Part shown: piece after piece, positions 1 to 8,136 of the stretch
Numbering within the stretch: the first letter of the stretch is position 1
How the letters are laid out: every line of letters begins with the position of its first letter
Source: CAIKMD01 sp035277525
GTDB lineage: Bacteria > Pseudomonadota > Alphaproteobacteria > ATCC43930 > CGMCC-115725
Direction: 5' to 3'
Assembly (NCBI GenBank): GCA_035277525.1
Contig: DATEKH010000024.1
Span: 1-38,452 of the forward strand
DNA: 38,452 nucleotides
The notes under the pieces: generated by a model
Database searches by the model: none
What the model was told of the DNA's origin: nothing
What the model saw: the letters and a program-made list of their open reading frames with translations, nothing else
Translations under genes and position numbers: made by a program

Positions 1-588
1 AAGGGGCAGACGGTCACCGTATTATCCTACCAGGATACGACCTATTACGCGTTGCTCGGCATGCTGGCGAAGGTCGGTCTTTCCAAGAATGACGTCAACA
101 TCCAGGCCGCCGGCGCGACCAATGTCTGGAAGCTCTTCGTCGCCGGCCAGGCCGCCGCGATGGCGGCAGTGCCGGACTGGATCGTCGACGCCGAAGGCGC
201 GAACGCCAAGTTGCGCATCATTCCCGCCGACGAATATTTCCCGAGCATGGCTCAAGCGATCGTCGCGTCCGACGCTACGATCAAGGCCAAGCCGAAGCTC
301 ATCCGCGACCTCGTGCAGGCAACGCTCCATGGCTTGCGCGACATCATGCAGGATCCCGCTGGCGCCGCGCATGATTACGTGAAGGCCGTGCCGCAGAATG
401 CCGGGCGCGAGGCGGCGATGGCCAAGACCTTCGAGCTCTACAACAAATACGTCTATCCCGGGCAGAAAGTGCTGGGCGAGATCGACCCCAAGCGGCTCGC
501 CGAGGTGGAGAATTTCTACGTGAAGCAGAAGATCGTCGAGAAGGCCACCCCGATCGGCGAGCTCTACACCAACGAGTTCATTAAGTGA
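1..588 (+). CDS. ABC transporter substrate-binding protein, SsuA/NMT1 type (3' part only)
   Basis: The reading frame is open from the first base, so the signal peptide and N-terminal lobe lie outside the window; about 195 C-terminal residues are present. The text (GAxNVWKLFVAGQAAAMAAVPDW, then a helical C-terminal part ending in YTNEFIK) fits the NMT1/THI5/SsuA class of periplasmic binding proteins, which capture small organic solutes such as sulfonates, taurine, pyrimidines or aromatic acids. The TGA stop at 586-588 is followed at once by a permease gene with which it should form a transporter. No ATPase gene is visible in this window and it is probably upstream. The ligand cannot be read from sequence. 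Confidence 0.8.
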   Translation, partial: KGQTVTVLSYQDTTYYALLGMLAKVGLSKNDVNIQAAGATNVWKLFVAGQAAAMAAVPDWIVDAEGANAKLRIIPADEYFPSMAQAIVASDATIKAKPKLIRDLVQATLHGLRDIMQDPAGAAHDYVKAVPQNAGREAAMAKTFELYNKYVYPGQKVLGEIDPKRLAEVENFYVKQKIVEKATPIGELYTNEFIK

Positions 589-629
589 CCTTGCTCGAGG
601 CAATCGCCCGCGGCCGACGGAGGAGCGAG

Positions 630-1439
630 ATGCGCCGAGGCTCCGCCTTCCTCGCATCGGCGCTGCGGCCGGAAACGCTCGGCAGCGCGGCCGTGCTGGT
701 GCTTTTCCTCGCCGCGTGGCAGTGGGGGCCGGGTCTGCTCGGCATTCCCTCCTACATCCTGCCGACCGCGTCGGAGTGCTGGCAGGAGTTCTTGCACATG
801 CTGGTTCGGGACAGGCTGCTCTTCCACACCGGCGTCACCGCGCTCGAGGTCGCGGTGGGCTTCGGTCTCGGCGCTGTGCTCGGAATGGTCATCGGCTACG
901 TGCTCGGCATGTCGAGCACCGCCGAAGTCGTGCTTTCGCCCTATATCCTCGGGCTCCAGATCGCGCCCAAAGTCGCCTTCGCCCCGCTTTTCGTGATGTG
1001 GTTCGGCTTCACCGTGTACCCCAAGATTCTCGTGGCGGTGCTGATCGTCTTCTTTCCGATCATGGTGAACGTCCTGACGGCAATCCGCATGGTCGATCGC
1101 GATCTTATCAACCTCGCGCGGTCCTTCAATTCGACCCGGCTGCAGGTGTTCTGGAAGATCGAGTTCCGCGCGGCCATGCCGGCGCTGTTCTCCGGTCTGC
1201 GCATCGGCTCGACCCTCGCCGTGATCGGCGTGGTCGTCGGCGAGCTCGTCGGCGGCAATACCGGCCTCGGTTACTTGCTGACCTATGGCGAAGGCGCCGC
1301 GGACACGCCGATGGTCTTCGTTGCGATCATCCTGCTGACCGCCATCGGCATCGTCGCCTATCTCGCGGTGATCCTGTTGGAGCGGCGCGTGCTGCACTAT
1401 GTGCCGAAACGCGCGCGCGGCATCGAAGGCATGGCATGA
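630..1439 (+). CDS. ABC transporter permease, SsuC/TauC type
   Basis: Integral membrane subunit of about 269 residues with roughly six hydrophobic segments. The cytoplasmic EAA-like loop that contacts the ATPase is visible (ARSFNSTRLQVFWKIEFRAA, followed by MPALFSGLRIG), and the C-terminal VIGVVVGELVGGNTGLGYLL segment is typical of the BPD_transp_1 family for sulfonate/nitrate/taurine-like importers. I chose ATG 630 because a strong GGAGGAG site sits at 619-625. A GTG at 585 overlapping the upstream stop is a possible longer start (284 residues) but has no ribosome binding site. It partners the binding protein just upstream; the stop is followed within 12 bases by the oxygenase start, so uptake and catabolism look co-expressed. 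Confidence 0.87.
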   Translation: MRRGSAFLASALRPETLGSAAVLVLFLAAWQWGPGLLGIPSYILPTASECWQEFLHMLVRDRLLFHTGVTALEVAVGFGLGAVLGMVIGYVLGMSSTAEVVLSPYILGLQIAPKVAFAPLFVMWFGFTVYPKILVAVLIVFFPIMVNVLTAIRMVDRDLINLARSFNSTRLQVFWKIEFRAAMPALFSGLRIGSTLAVIGVVVGELVGGNTGLGYLLTYGEGAADTPMVFVAIILLTAIGIVAYLAVILLERRVLHYVPKRARGIEGMA

Positions 1440-1449
1440 GGAGGAGGCG

Positions 1450-2502
1450 ATGAGCGCTGCAGCGACACCTGCATCCGATGCCGCGGTCGACACCCTCGTC
1501 AATCGCGGGTTGCGGAATTTGTGGTATCCGGTCGCGCCGAGCTGGATGATCGGCCACGCGCCGCTGGGGCTGACACGCCTCTCGGAGAAGATCGTCGTCT
1601 GGCGCGACGCCGGCGGCGAGGTTCATGCGCTCGAGGATCGTTGCCCGCATCGCGGGGCGCGCCTGTCGCTCGGCTGGAATCTCGGCGATCGCCTGTCCTG
1701 CTGGTATCACGGGGTCGAGGTCGCCGGCGACGGAGTCGTGCGCAGCGTGCCCGCCTCGGAATCTTGCGCCCTCGAGGGAAAGCGGTGCGTCGCGTCCTAT
1801 CCGGCGGTCGAGCGCAACGGCGCGGTCTTTCTCTGGTTCGGCGATGCCGCCCATCCCGAGCCTGCGCCGCTCGTTTTGCCGGAACAGCTTGCCGCGCCGG
1901 AATGGAGCAGCTTCCTGTGCACCGCGCATTGGACGTGCAATTACCGCTATGCGGTCGACAACGTCATGGACCCGATGCATGGAAGCTATCTCCATGCCGT
2001 CTCGCACTCCATGGCGCGCGGCGAGAAATCGGCCGTGATGCGAATCTCGCCGACGCCGACCGGCCTCGTCTTCGAGAAGGTCGGCCAGCGCGACGTCAAT
2101 TTCGACTGGGTCGAGTGGGGCGAGACCGGCGCGCTGTGGATGCGGCTGGCGATCCCTTATCGCAAGGATGCGGGGCCGGGCGGCAGCTTCTACATCACCG
2201 GCTTCGTCACCCCGGTGGACGAGCACAATTGCCGCGTCTTCTTCTGGCGTTGCCGGAAGGTCGAAGGCTGGCGGCGCGATGTGTGGCGCTTTCTCTATCG
2301 GACCCGGCTCGAAGGCCTGCATTGGGACGTGCTGGAGCAGGACCGCGTCGTGCTCGAAAGCATGGCCGACGATGCGCGCGACCACGAGTTTCTCTATCAG
2401 CATGACAGCGGCCTGTCGCGGATTCGGCGGATACTCCGGCAAAGGGCCGAGGCGCAGCTGGCCGCGCTGGCAGCGATGCACGCCGGAGCGGCCGCTGAAT
2501 GA
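1450..2502 (+). CDS. Rieske 2Fe-2S aromatic ring-hydroxylating oxygenase, terminal (alpha) subunit
   Basis: 350 residues. The Rieske cluster motif is complete: C65-P-H67 and C84-W-Y-H87. The catalytic domain has the mononuclear iron signature N171-x-x-D174-x2-H177-x4-H182 (DNVMDPMHGSYLH), with a downstream Asp expected as third ligand. Length and architecture fit the single-component alpha-subunit group that includes VanA-type O-demethylases and phthalate-family oxygenases, which hydroxylate or demethylate ring substrates with O2 and electrons from a separate reductase. No reductase or ferredoxin gene lies in this cluster. ATG 1450 has a GAGGAGG site 4 bases upstream; an upstream in-frame start at 1399 would overlap the permease and looks spurious. 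The stop overlaps the next start (ATGA). Substrate is unknown. Confidence 0.9.
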   Translation: MSAAATPASDAAVDTLVNRGLRNLWYPVAPSWMIGHAPLGLTRLSEKIVVWRDAGGEVHALEDRCPHRGARLSLGWNLGDRLSCWYHGVEVAGDGVVRSVPASESCALEGKRCVASYPAVERNGAVFLWFGDAAHPEPAPLVLPEQLAAPEWSSFLCTAHWTCNYRYAVDNVMDPMHGSYLHAVSHSMARGEKSAVMRISPTPTGLVFEKVGQRDVNFDWVEWGETGALWMRLAIPYRKDAGPGGSFYITGFVTPVDEHNCRVFFWRCRKVEGWRRDVWRFLYRTRLEGLHWDVLEQDRVVLESMADDARDHEFLYQHDSGLSRIRRILRQRAEAQLAALAAMHAGAAAE

Positions 2503-3263
2503 GCGGAGCAATGCTTCTCGCCGGCAAGCGCCTTCTGATCACGGGCGCCGCGCGCGGCTTGGGCCGTGCCTTCGCCGAAGCGGCGGCGGCGGCGGGCGCG
2601 CGGCTCGTCATCGCCGACCGGCTGGAGCGCGAAGGAAGCGAGGCCGCGGCGACGCTCTCTGGCGCCGGACACGACGTCACCTTCCAATCGATCGACCTCG
2701 CCGAGCCGCGCTCGATCGAAACGGCGGTGGCGCAAACCGCCGATCGCCTCGGCGGCCTCGACGGGCTGGTCAACAACGCGGCGATCGCCACCGGCATCGG
2801 CGGCAAGGCGTTTGACGAAATCGATATCGAGACCTGGGACCGGGTGATGGACGTCAACATCCGCGGCACCTGGCTCGTGACGCGCGCGGCCGCGTCGCAT
2901 TTGCGTCGCGCGGGTCGCGGCAAGATCGTCAACGTCGCTTCGGACACCGCCCTCTGGGGCGCACCGCATCTTTTGCATTATGTCGCGAGCAAGGGTGCCG
3001 TCATCGCCATGACCCGGTCGCTCGCGCGCGAGCTCGGGCCGGACGGCATCGCCGTCAACGCCATCGCCCCCGGCCTCACCATCGTCGAAGCGACCGAGTA
3101 TGTTCCGGCCGAAAGGCACCGGCTTTACGTCGAGAACCGCGCGATGAGCCGCCGGCAAATGCCGGCGGACGTGGTCGGCGCGGTCCTATTCCTGCTGTCG
3201 GACGCCGCCGACTTCGTCACCGGTCAGCTTCTGCCGGTGAACGGCGGCTTCGTGATGAACTGA
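2499..3263 (+). CDS. SDR family oxidoreductase (classical short-chain dehydrogenase)
   Basis: 254-residue classical SDR. The cofactor motif TGAARGLG (15-22), NNAA (92-95), and the full catalytic tetrad N120, S148, Y161, K165 (YVASK) are present, so it should be an active NAD(P)-dependent alcohol dehydrogenase or ketoreductase. It overlaps the Rieske gene by four bases (ATGA), pointing to translational coupling and a role in the same pathway, plausibly oxidising an alcohol or cis-diol made by the oxygenase; that role is inferred from context only. An in-frame ATG at 2511 (after GAGCGGAG) is an alternative start giving a protein four residues shorter. Confidence 0.9.
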   Translation: MSGAMLLAGKRLLITGAARGLGRAFAEAAAAAGARLVIADRLEREGSEAAATLSGAGHDVTFQSIDLAEPRSIETAVAQTADRLGGLDGLVNNAAIATGIGGKAFDEIDIETWDRVMDVNIRGTWLVTRAAASHLRRAGRGKIVNVASDTALWGAPHLLHYVASKGAVIAMTRSLARELGPDGIAVNAIAPGLTIVEATEYVPAERHRLYVENRAMSRRQMPADVVGAVLFLLSDAADFVTGQLLPVNGGFVMN

Positions 3264-3279
3264 TGAAGGAGACCAAGAT

Positions 3280-3804
3280 ATGAGCGCTCTTGCCGAGAAG
3301 ACCAACACCGCGATGCGATCGAACGATCTCGAGACCCTGCTGAAGAGCCGCATCGCGCGACTCGAAACGCGGAGCTACGATTGGGACGCACTCAAGTTTC
3401 AGGCGGATTTCGACCCGAAATATCGCCGCGCGCAGCTGCGCTATATCGGCACCGGCGGCACCGGCATTGCCGATGATGCCAACGCCGTGCCGGCCGAGCA
3501 TTTCACTTTTTCGACCATGCTGCTGCCCGCGCATTGCGAGGGGCCGCTCCACATCCATACCGACGTCGAAGAAGTGTTCTTCATGATCCGCGGCTCGATC
3601 CGCCTGTTCTTCGAAAAGGACGGACAGAGCTGGCAGACCGAGCTCGGCGAGCGCGACCTCTGCTCGGTGCCGGCCGGGGTCTATCGCGGCCTGCGCAACG
3701 ACAGCGACGAGGATGCCCTGATGTGCGTGATGCTGGGCGCGTCAAAGCCGGTCACGCCGACTTATCCGCCGGATCATCCGCTCGCCAAGATCAAGCGCAA
3801 GTAA
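3280..3804 (+). CDS. Cupin domain-containing protein
   Basis: 174 residues. The conserved beta-barrel metal motif is visible as H91-I-H93-x3-E97 (HIHTDVEEVF) followed by the typical GxIxLFFE strand and a second motif ending in VPAGVYRGLRN. Single-domain cupins bind Fe, Mn or Ni and act as dioxygenases, isomerases or ligand-binding regulators; which of these applies cannot be told here. The start at 3280 is supported by an AAGGAG site at 3266-3271, and the gene sits 16 bases after the SDR inside the same + strand cluster. The first 60 or so residues match no domain I recognise. Confidence 0.8.
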   Translation: MSALAEKTNTAMRSNDLETLLKSRIARLETRSYDWDALKFQADFDPKYRRAQLRYIGTGGTGIADDANAVPAEHFTFSTMLLPAHCEGPLHIHTDVEEVFFMIRGSIRLFFEKDGQSWQTELGERDLCSVPAGVYRGLRNDSDEDALMCVMLGASKPVTPTYPPDHPLAKIKRK

Positions 3805-3828
3805 GGGCTGGGTCGCCAGGGGCTTCAA

Positions 3829-4695
3829 TTGGCCAGGATTTTGCAGCCTGCCGCGGCGGAAGCCGTGTCCGAAACGCCTGCCCTGCGTCGGCTGCGGGCG
3901 GGCGGGCGCGTAATTTCTTACCGCGAGGCCGGCGCCCCGGAAGCACCGGCGCTGGTGTTGCTACACGGCATCGGTTCGGGATCGCTCTCCTGGACGGCGC
4001 AGCTCGCAAGCTTGCCGCCGCGCGGATATCGCGTGGTTGCCTGGGACGCGCCCGGTTATGGCGAATCCGACCCGCTTGCCGCAGCCGCGCCCGCCGCTGC
4101 GGATTATGCCAAGGCGCTTGCCGCTTTCGCCGCGGCGCTTGAGCTTGACCGCTTCGCGCTCGTCGGCCACTCCTTGGGCGCGCTCATGGCCGCGGCTTTC
4201 TGCCGGCTTCACGAAGCTAGCCGCATCGAGTGTCTCGTGCTCGCCTCGCCAGCCGCGGGTTACGGTTCCTTGCCCGCGGAAGCGAGGCTGCATAAGACGG
4301 AAGAACGCCTTGCCGGCATGGCGCGGCTCGGGCCCGACGGCCTCGCGCAAGCGCGCGCCGCAATTCTTCTGTCGCCTTCGGCCCCGGCCGAAGCGGTCGA
4401 AAAAATCCGCGCCGTGATGCGGAGCCTCCGCCCCGAGGGTTATGGGCAGGCGGTGCGCATGCTCGGCCAAGCCGACATCTTCGCCGATGCGCCGCACATC
4501 GCCGTGCCGAGCTTGGTGCTGTGCGGCAGCGCCGACACGGTTACGCCCGAGGCGGGCTGCCGCCGCGTGGCCGCGGCGATCGCCGGCGCAAGGTATGAAA
4601 GCCTGCCGCATCTGGGTCATGCCGCCTATGTCGAAGATCCGGCGCGGTTCGATGCCGCGCTGTTGCGTTTCATGTCCGGGATGGCCAAGCGATGA
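3829..4695 (+). CDS. Alpha/beta-fold hydrolase
   Basis: 288 residues if TTG 3829 is used. The fold is recognisable from the oxyanion motif HGIGSG (46-51), the nucleophile elbow G-H-S115-L-G (113-117), the acid D236 in GSADTVTP and the catalytic H264 in LGHAAYVEDP. The family includes C-C bond hydrolases of meta-cleavage pathways, enol-lactonases (PcaD-like) and esterases; here it may hydrolyse a ring-cleavage product or ester intermediate, which is inference. The start is uncertain: TTG 3829 has an AGGGG stretch about 8 bases upstream, while TTG 3841 and GTG 3865 are in-frame alternatives. The stop overlaps the IclR start (ATGA). Confidence 0.85.
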   Translation: MARILQPAAAEAVSETPALRRLRAGGRVISYREAGAPEAPALVLLHGIGSGSLSWTAQLASLPPRGYRVVAWDAPGYGESDPLAAAAPAAADYAKALAAFAAALELDRFALVGHSLGALMAAAFCRLHEASRIECLVLASPAAGYGSLPAEARLHKTEERLAGMARLGPDGLAQARAAILLSPSAPAEAVEKIRAVMRSLRPEGYGQAVRMLGQADIFADAPHIAVPSLVLCGSADTVTPEAGCRRVAAAIAGARYESLPHLGHAAYVEDPARFDAALLRFMSGMAKR

Positions 4696-5507
4696 CAAAA
4701 GATCAGGCTGCGAGCGCGGCGGTGCCGGGCCTCGAGCGCGGGCTCAATATTCTGCGGCTTTTCAAGCGGTCGCGGCCGCATATCACGCCGCCCCAAATGG
4801 CCCGCGAGCTGGGCATCCCGCGCTCGACCGTGCATCGTCTCACCTCGACGCTCGAAGAACTGGGCTTTTTGCAGCGCGTCGACGGTACCAGCCTCTTCGC
4901 CCTCGGCCCCGCCGTTCTGACCATCGGCTACGAATATCTCGCCTCGCTCGATATCGTACAGCTCTCGCACCCGATTCTGGCTCGGCTTCACAACGAGACC
5001 AAGCTCTCGACCCATCTCGCGGTTCGCAATGGCACCGAGATCGTCTATCTGAGCCGCCACTCGCAGCGTGCGACCGCAATCAGCAATGTCACGGTGGGGA
5101 CATCGCTCCCGGCGCATGCGACGGTGATGGGGCGGATGATGCTGGCGGATTTGTCGGCGGCGGAGCTGCACGCGCTTTACGGAAAGGGGCCGCTGCCCGC
5201 CTATACCGACCAGACGCCGACCAGCCTCGCCGCGCTCGAGGCGCTGTTGATCGAGGATCGGCGCCGCGGTTACGCCGTCAGCACCGCGTTCTTCGAGCGC
5301 GGTGTCACCGCCATCGCCGCGCCGGTCCGCGATCGCACCGGCGCCGTCGCGGCGGTCATCAACGTCACCGTGGTCGATGCGGCGATCGATCCGCGCTACC
5401 TGCATGGCGAGCTGAAGGATCGCGTCCTCGCGGCGGCGGCGGCGATTTCGGCGCTGCTCGGTGCGCCGGCGGGCGACAACGCGCTCATCCGCCAGGCAGC
5501 GAGCTAA
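4692..5507 (+). CDS. IclR family transcriptional regulator
   Basis: 271 residues. An N-terminal winged helix-turn-helix (about 13-75; recognition helix around ELGIPRSTVHRLTSTLEELGFL) is followed by a GAF-like effector-binding domain (about 80-260) with the family-typical AISNVTVGTSLPAHATVMGR region and RRRGYAVSTAFFERGVTAIAAPV. IclR proteins such as PcaR, PobR and IclR bind pathway metabolites and repress or activate the adjacent catabolic operon. Unusually for a local regulator it is embedded in the middle of the operon, in the same direction and coupled by a four-base overlap to the hydrolase, so it probably autoregulates the cluster. No palindromic operator was identified by eye. Confidence 0.92.
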   Translation: MTKDQAASAAVPGLERGLNILRLFKRSRPHITPPQMARELGIPRSTVHRLTSTLEELGFLQRVDGTSLFALGPAVLTIGYEYLASLDIVQLSHPILARLHNETKLSTHLAVRNGTEIVYLSRHSQRATAISNVTVGTSLPAHATVMGRMMLADLSAAELHALYGKGPLPAYTDQTPTSLAALEALLIEDRRRGYAVSTAFFERGVTAIAAPVRDRTGAVAAVINVTVVDAAIDPRYLHGELKDRVLAAAAAISALLGAPAGDNALIRQAAS

Positions 5508-5556
5508 GGCGAGGGGACGACGTGGGCGCGATTTATGGAGGAGGGGTTCCGCCTCG

Positions 5557-7215
5557 ATGTCCGACGGCAAAATGACGGTCGGCGACGTCGTCGCCGCTTT
5601 TCTCGAAGGCTGTGGCGTCGCGCTCGCTTTCGGCGTGATCAGCATTCACAACATGCCGATTCTCGACGCGTTTCATCGCCGCGGCCGCATCCGCTTCGTG
5701 CCGGCGCGCGGCGAGGCCGGCGCCACGAACATGGCGGATGCGTCGGCGCGGGTCAGCGGCAAGCTCGGCGCCGTTGTCACCAGCACCGGCACCGCGGCGG
5801 GCAATGCCGCCGGCGCGCTGGTCGAGGCCGCGACCGCCGGCACGCCGCTCTTGCATCTGACCGGCCAGATCGATTCGCCCTTCCTCGATCGCGGGTTCGG
5901 CTTTCTGCATGAGGCGCGCGATCAGCTCGGCATGCTGAGCGCGGTCTCGAAGGCGGCGTTCCGCATCGCCGAGCCGGCGCAAGCCGCGCAGACGCTGCGC
6001 GAAGCGGTGCAATTGGCACTTACGCCGCCGGCAGGGCCGGTCAGCATCGAGATTCCGATCGACGTCCAGCAAAGCCTGATCGAGCCGCCCGCCGACCTCG
6101 CGCCGCTCGCGCTTTCGCCGCCCGCCATCGATGCGGCGCTGGTCGATAAAGCGGCCGAGCGTATCGCCCAGGCGCGCCGGCCATTGATCTGGCTTGGCGG
6201 CGGGGCGCGCCATGCCGGGCCGGCCGTCCGCAAGCTCGCCGAGATGGGCTTTGGCGTCGTCAGCAGCACGGCGGGACGCGGGATTCTTCCCGAGGATCAC
6301 CCGGCGAGCCTCGGCGCTTTCACCGCCGTGCCCGCCATCGAGCGGCTCTATGCGAGCGTCGATCTGATGCTCGTCGTTGCGTCGCATCTGCGCAGCAACG
6401 AGACGCGCACCTATCGGCTGCCCTTGCCGCGCGCGCGCATTCGCATCGACGCCGACCCTGCCGCCGAAGGCCGGGGCTATGACAGCGACATGTTCATCCG
6501 CGGCGATGCAGCGGCGGTGCTCGATGCGCTGGCGACGCGGTTGGCCTCGCATGCGCGCGCAATCGACCCGGGTTTCGTTGCGGACATCGTCGCCGCGCGC
6601 CGCGACGCCGAAGCTGCGCTGCGCGCCAGCATCGGGCCTTATGCGGCGTTGCTCGACGCGCTCGCGCGCCAGATGCCGCCGGACGCGCTTTGGGTTCGGG
6701 ATATCACGCTCTCCAACAGCATCTGGGGCAATCGCGCGCCGCTGCTGCGTCGGGCCGGCAGCGCCGTCCACGCCATGGGTGGCGGCATCGGACAAGGTCT
6801 GCCCATGGCGCTCGGCGCCGCGCTCGGCGCGCCCGGGCGGCGCACGGTCGCGCTCATCGGCGACGGCGGCTTCGCTTTGAGCTTGGGCGAACTCGCGACG
6901 GTGGCGGAGACGCGGCCCGATCTCGTCATCCTTTTGATGAACGATGGCGGCTACGGCGTCATCCGCAACATTCAAGACCATGACTATGGCGGCCGCCGAT
7001 GCTACGCCGACATCAAGTCGCCGCATTTCGGCCTGCTCGCCGAAAGCCTCGGCATTCCGCACCGTCCGGTGCGCGACCTCGCGGAGTTTCCCGCGATGTT
7101 CGCCGCGGCCTTGGACGCGCGGGGCCCGACCATCATCGAGATGGACATGCGCGCGATCGGCCCCTTCGCTCTCAAGTTCGGCGGCTTTCCGTCCGCGAGC
7201 CAGATGGTGCGATGA
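5557..7215 (+). CDS. Thiamine diphosphate-dependent enzyme (acetolactate synthase/benzoylformate decarboxylase-like)
   Basis: 552 residues with the three-domain layout of the family: an N-terminal PYR domain with the cofactor-activating E53 (RGEAGATNMADASARVSG), a central domain (about 190-350), and a C-terminal PP domain with the ThDP/Mg motif G-D435ish-G-G through N462DGGYG. The family decarboxylates 2-oxo acids or ligates or cleaves C-C bonds (acetolactate synthase, benzoylformate decarboxylase, oxalyl-CoA decarboxylase and relatives). It is not the biosynthetic IlvB by context, since no IlvN small subunit adjoins it. ATG 5557 is preferred, with GGAGGAGGGG at 5538-5547; ATG 5572 is another option. 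In this catabolic cluster it probably acts on a 2-oxo acid intermediate (inference). Confidence 0.88.
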   Translation: MSDGKMTVGDVVAAFLEGCGVALAFGVISIHNMPILDAFHRRGRIRFVPARGEAGATNMADASARVSGKLGAVVTSTGTAAGNAAGALVEAATAGTPLLHLTGQIDSPFLDRGFGFLHEARDQLGMLSAVSKAAFRIAEPAQAAQTLREAVQLALTPPAGPVSIEIPIDVQQSLIEPPADLAPLALSPPAIDAALVDKAAERIAQARRPLIWLGGGARHAGPAVRKLAEMGFGVVSSTAGRGILPEDHPASLGAFTAVPAIERLYASVDLMLVVASHLRSNETRTYRLPLPRARIRIDADPAAEGRGYDSDMFIRGDAAAVLDALATRLASHARAIDPGFVADIVAARRDAEAALRASIGPYAALLDALARQMPPDALWVRDITLSNSIWGNRAPLLRRAGSAVHAMGGGIGQGLPMALGAALGAPGRRTVALIGDGGFALSLGELATVAETRPDLVILLMNDGGYGVIRNIQDHDYGGRRCYADIKSPHFGLLAESLGIPHRPVRDLAEFPAMFAAALDARGPTIIEMDMRAIGPFALKFGGFPSASQMVR

Positions 7216-7280
7216 CCCGGATCGGTGTCACCGGCACCGCCCGCGCCAGCCTCGACGAGGCGGCCTCGATTTCCGTCTAG
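7212..7280 (+). CDS. Possible 22-residue coupling mini-ORF
   Basis: ATG 7212 overlaps the stop of the ThDP enzyme gene (ATGA) and the frame runs 22 codons to TAG 7278-7280, which itself overlaps the AGGAG ribosome binding site of the next SDR gene. The predicted peptide (MTRIGVTGTARASLDEAASI...) matches nothing I recognise. It may be a translational-coupling linker, a remnant of a gene, or chance. Confidence is low because such a short frame has no protein-level support. Confidence 0.2.
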   Translation: MTRIGVTGTARASLDEAASISV

Positions 7281-7288
7281 GAGCGCCG

Positions 7289-8068
7289 ATGGATTTGGGG
7301 ATCAAAGATCGCGTCGCCCTGGTCTGCGCCAGCAGCAAGGGGTTGGGCCGCGCTTGCGCCGAAGCGCTCGCGGCCGAAGGCGTCGCTCTGTTCTTGAACG
7401 GCCGCGATGCCGGGTCTCTAAACGAGGCCGCGCGCGCGATCGCCGCGCAATACGGCGTCTCCGTCACGCCTGTCGCCGCCGATCTCGGCACGCCGCATGG
7501 GCGCGAGATCATTCTGCGCGCGTGTCCCTCGCCCGACATCCTCATCAACAACGCCGGCGGCCCGCCGCCCGGCGGTCTCAAGCAATGGACGGAGGCCGAC
7601 TGGGATCGGGCTCTGGCGACGAATTTGCGCGCGCCGGTCGCGCTGATCGGCGCCTATATCGACGGCATGGCCGAGCGCGGTTTCGGACGCATCGTCAACA
7701 TCACCTCGAGCATCGTCCGCCACCCGATCGATGTTCAGGGCTTGAGCGCGGCGGCGCGCGCGGGGCTGCATGGCCTCGTCGCGACCCTGGTGCGCGGCGT
7801 TGCCTCGCGCAATGTCACCGTCAACAACATTCTCCCGGGCACCTTCGCCACCCAGCGGCTCGTCAGCAACTTCACCTTCATCGGCATGCGGCAAGGCAGG
7901 ACGGCCGAAGAAGCGCTCGCCGCCCGGCGCAGCGAACTGCCGGCGAAGCGCTTCGGCGAGCCGGCCGAGCTGGGCAAGCTGTGCGCCTATCTCTGCAGCG
8001 TGCACGCGGCTTACATTTCCGGACAGAACATCCTGATCGACGGCGGCGCACACCCTCAGACCTTTTGA
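7289..8068 (+). CDS. Divergent SDR family protein with non-canonical active site
   Basis: 259 residues, Rossmann SDR overall (INNAGGPPPGG, N-terminal beta-alpha-beta, C-terminal GQNILIDGGAHPQTF). Two signatures are altered: the glycine motif reads C-A-S-S-K-G-L-G rather than TGxxxGxG, and the YxxxK dyad is replaced by the region GLSAAARAGLHGL, where Ser and Arg occupy the Tyr and Lys positions in my alignment by eye. These features match the BKR-like SDR subgroup described as lacking perfect cofactor and tetrad motifs. It may be a dehydrogenase with a different catalytic arrangement or a non-catalytic member. ATG 7289 has GGAG at 7280-7283. It is the last gene of the catabolic cluster. Confidence 0.85.
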   Translation: MDLGIKDRVALVCASSKGLGRACAEALAAEGVALFLNGRDAGSLNEAARAIAAQYGVSVTPVAADLGTPHGREIILRACPSPDILINNAGGPPPGGLKQWTEADWDRALATNLRAPVALIGAYIDGMAERGFGRIVNITSSIVRHPIDVQGLSAAARAGLHGLVATLVRGVASRNVTVNNILPGTFATQRLVSNFTFIGMRQGRTAEEALAARRSELPAKRFGEPAELGKLCAYLCSVHAAYISGQNILIDGGAHPQTF

Positions 8069-8092
8069 TCGCGGATCGACACGGACCCCACA

Positions 8093-8136
8093 GTCCACCT
8101 TCGCCAAGGCTCCGGTGGACACCCTACATGTTTTTT
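8093..8136 (+). terminator. Possible terminator after the catabolic cluster
   Basis: A 7-bp inverted repeat (GTCCACC 8093-8099, GGTGGAC 8114-8120, 14-base loop) lies 25 bases after the last cluster gene, with a run of six T at 8131-8136. The T run is 10 bases from the stem, which is farther than in a standard intrinsic terminator, so the call is weak. The same hairpin could instead be a dispersed intergenic repeat. Confidence 0.35.

Noticed and set aside
5533..7062. 509-codon open frame on the - strand opposite the ThDP enzyme
   Set aside because: It mirrors the real gene, is rich in Arg, His, Glu and Ala as expected for antisense frames in GC-rich DNA, and shows no domain; the + strand protein has complete family motifs.
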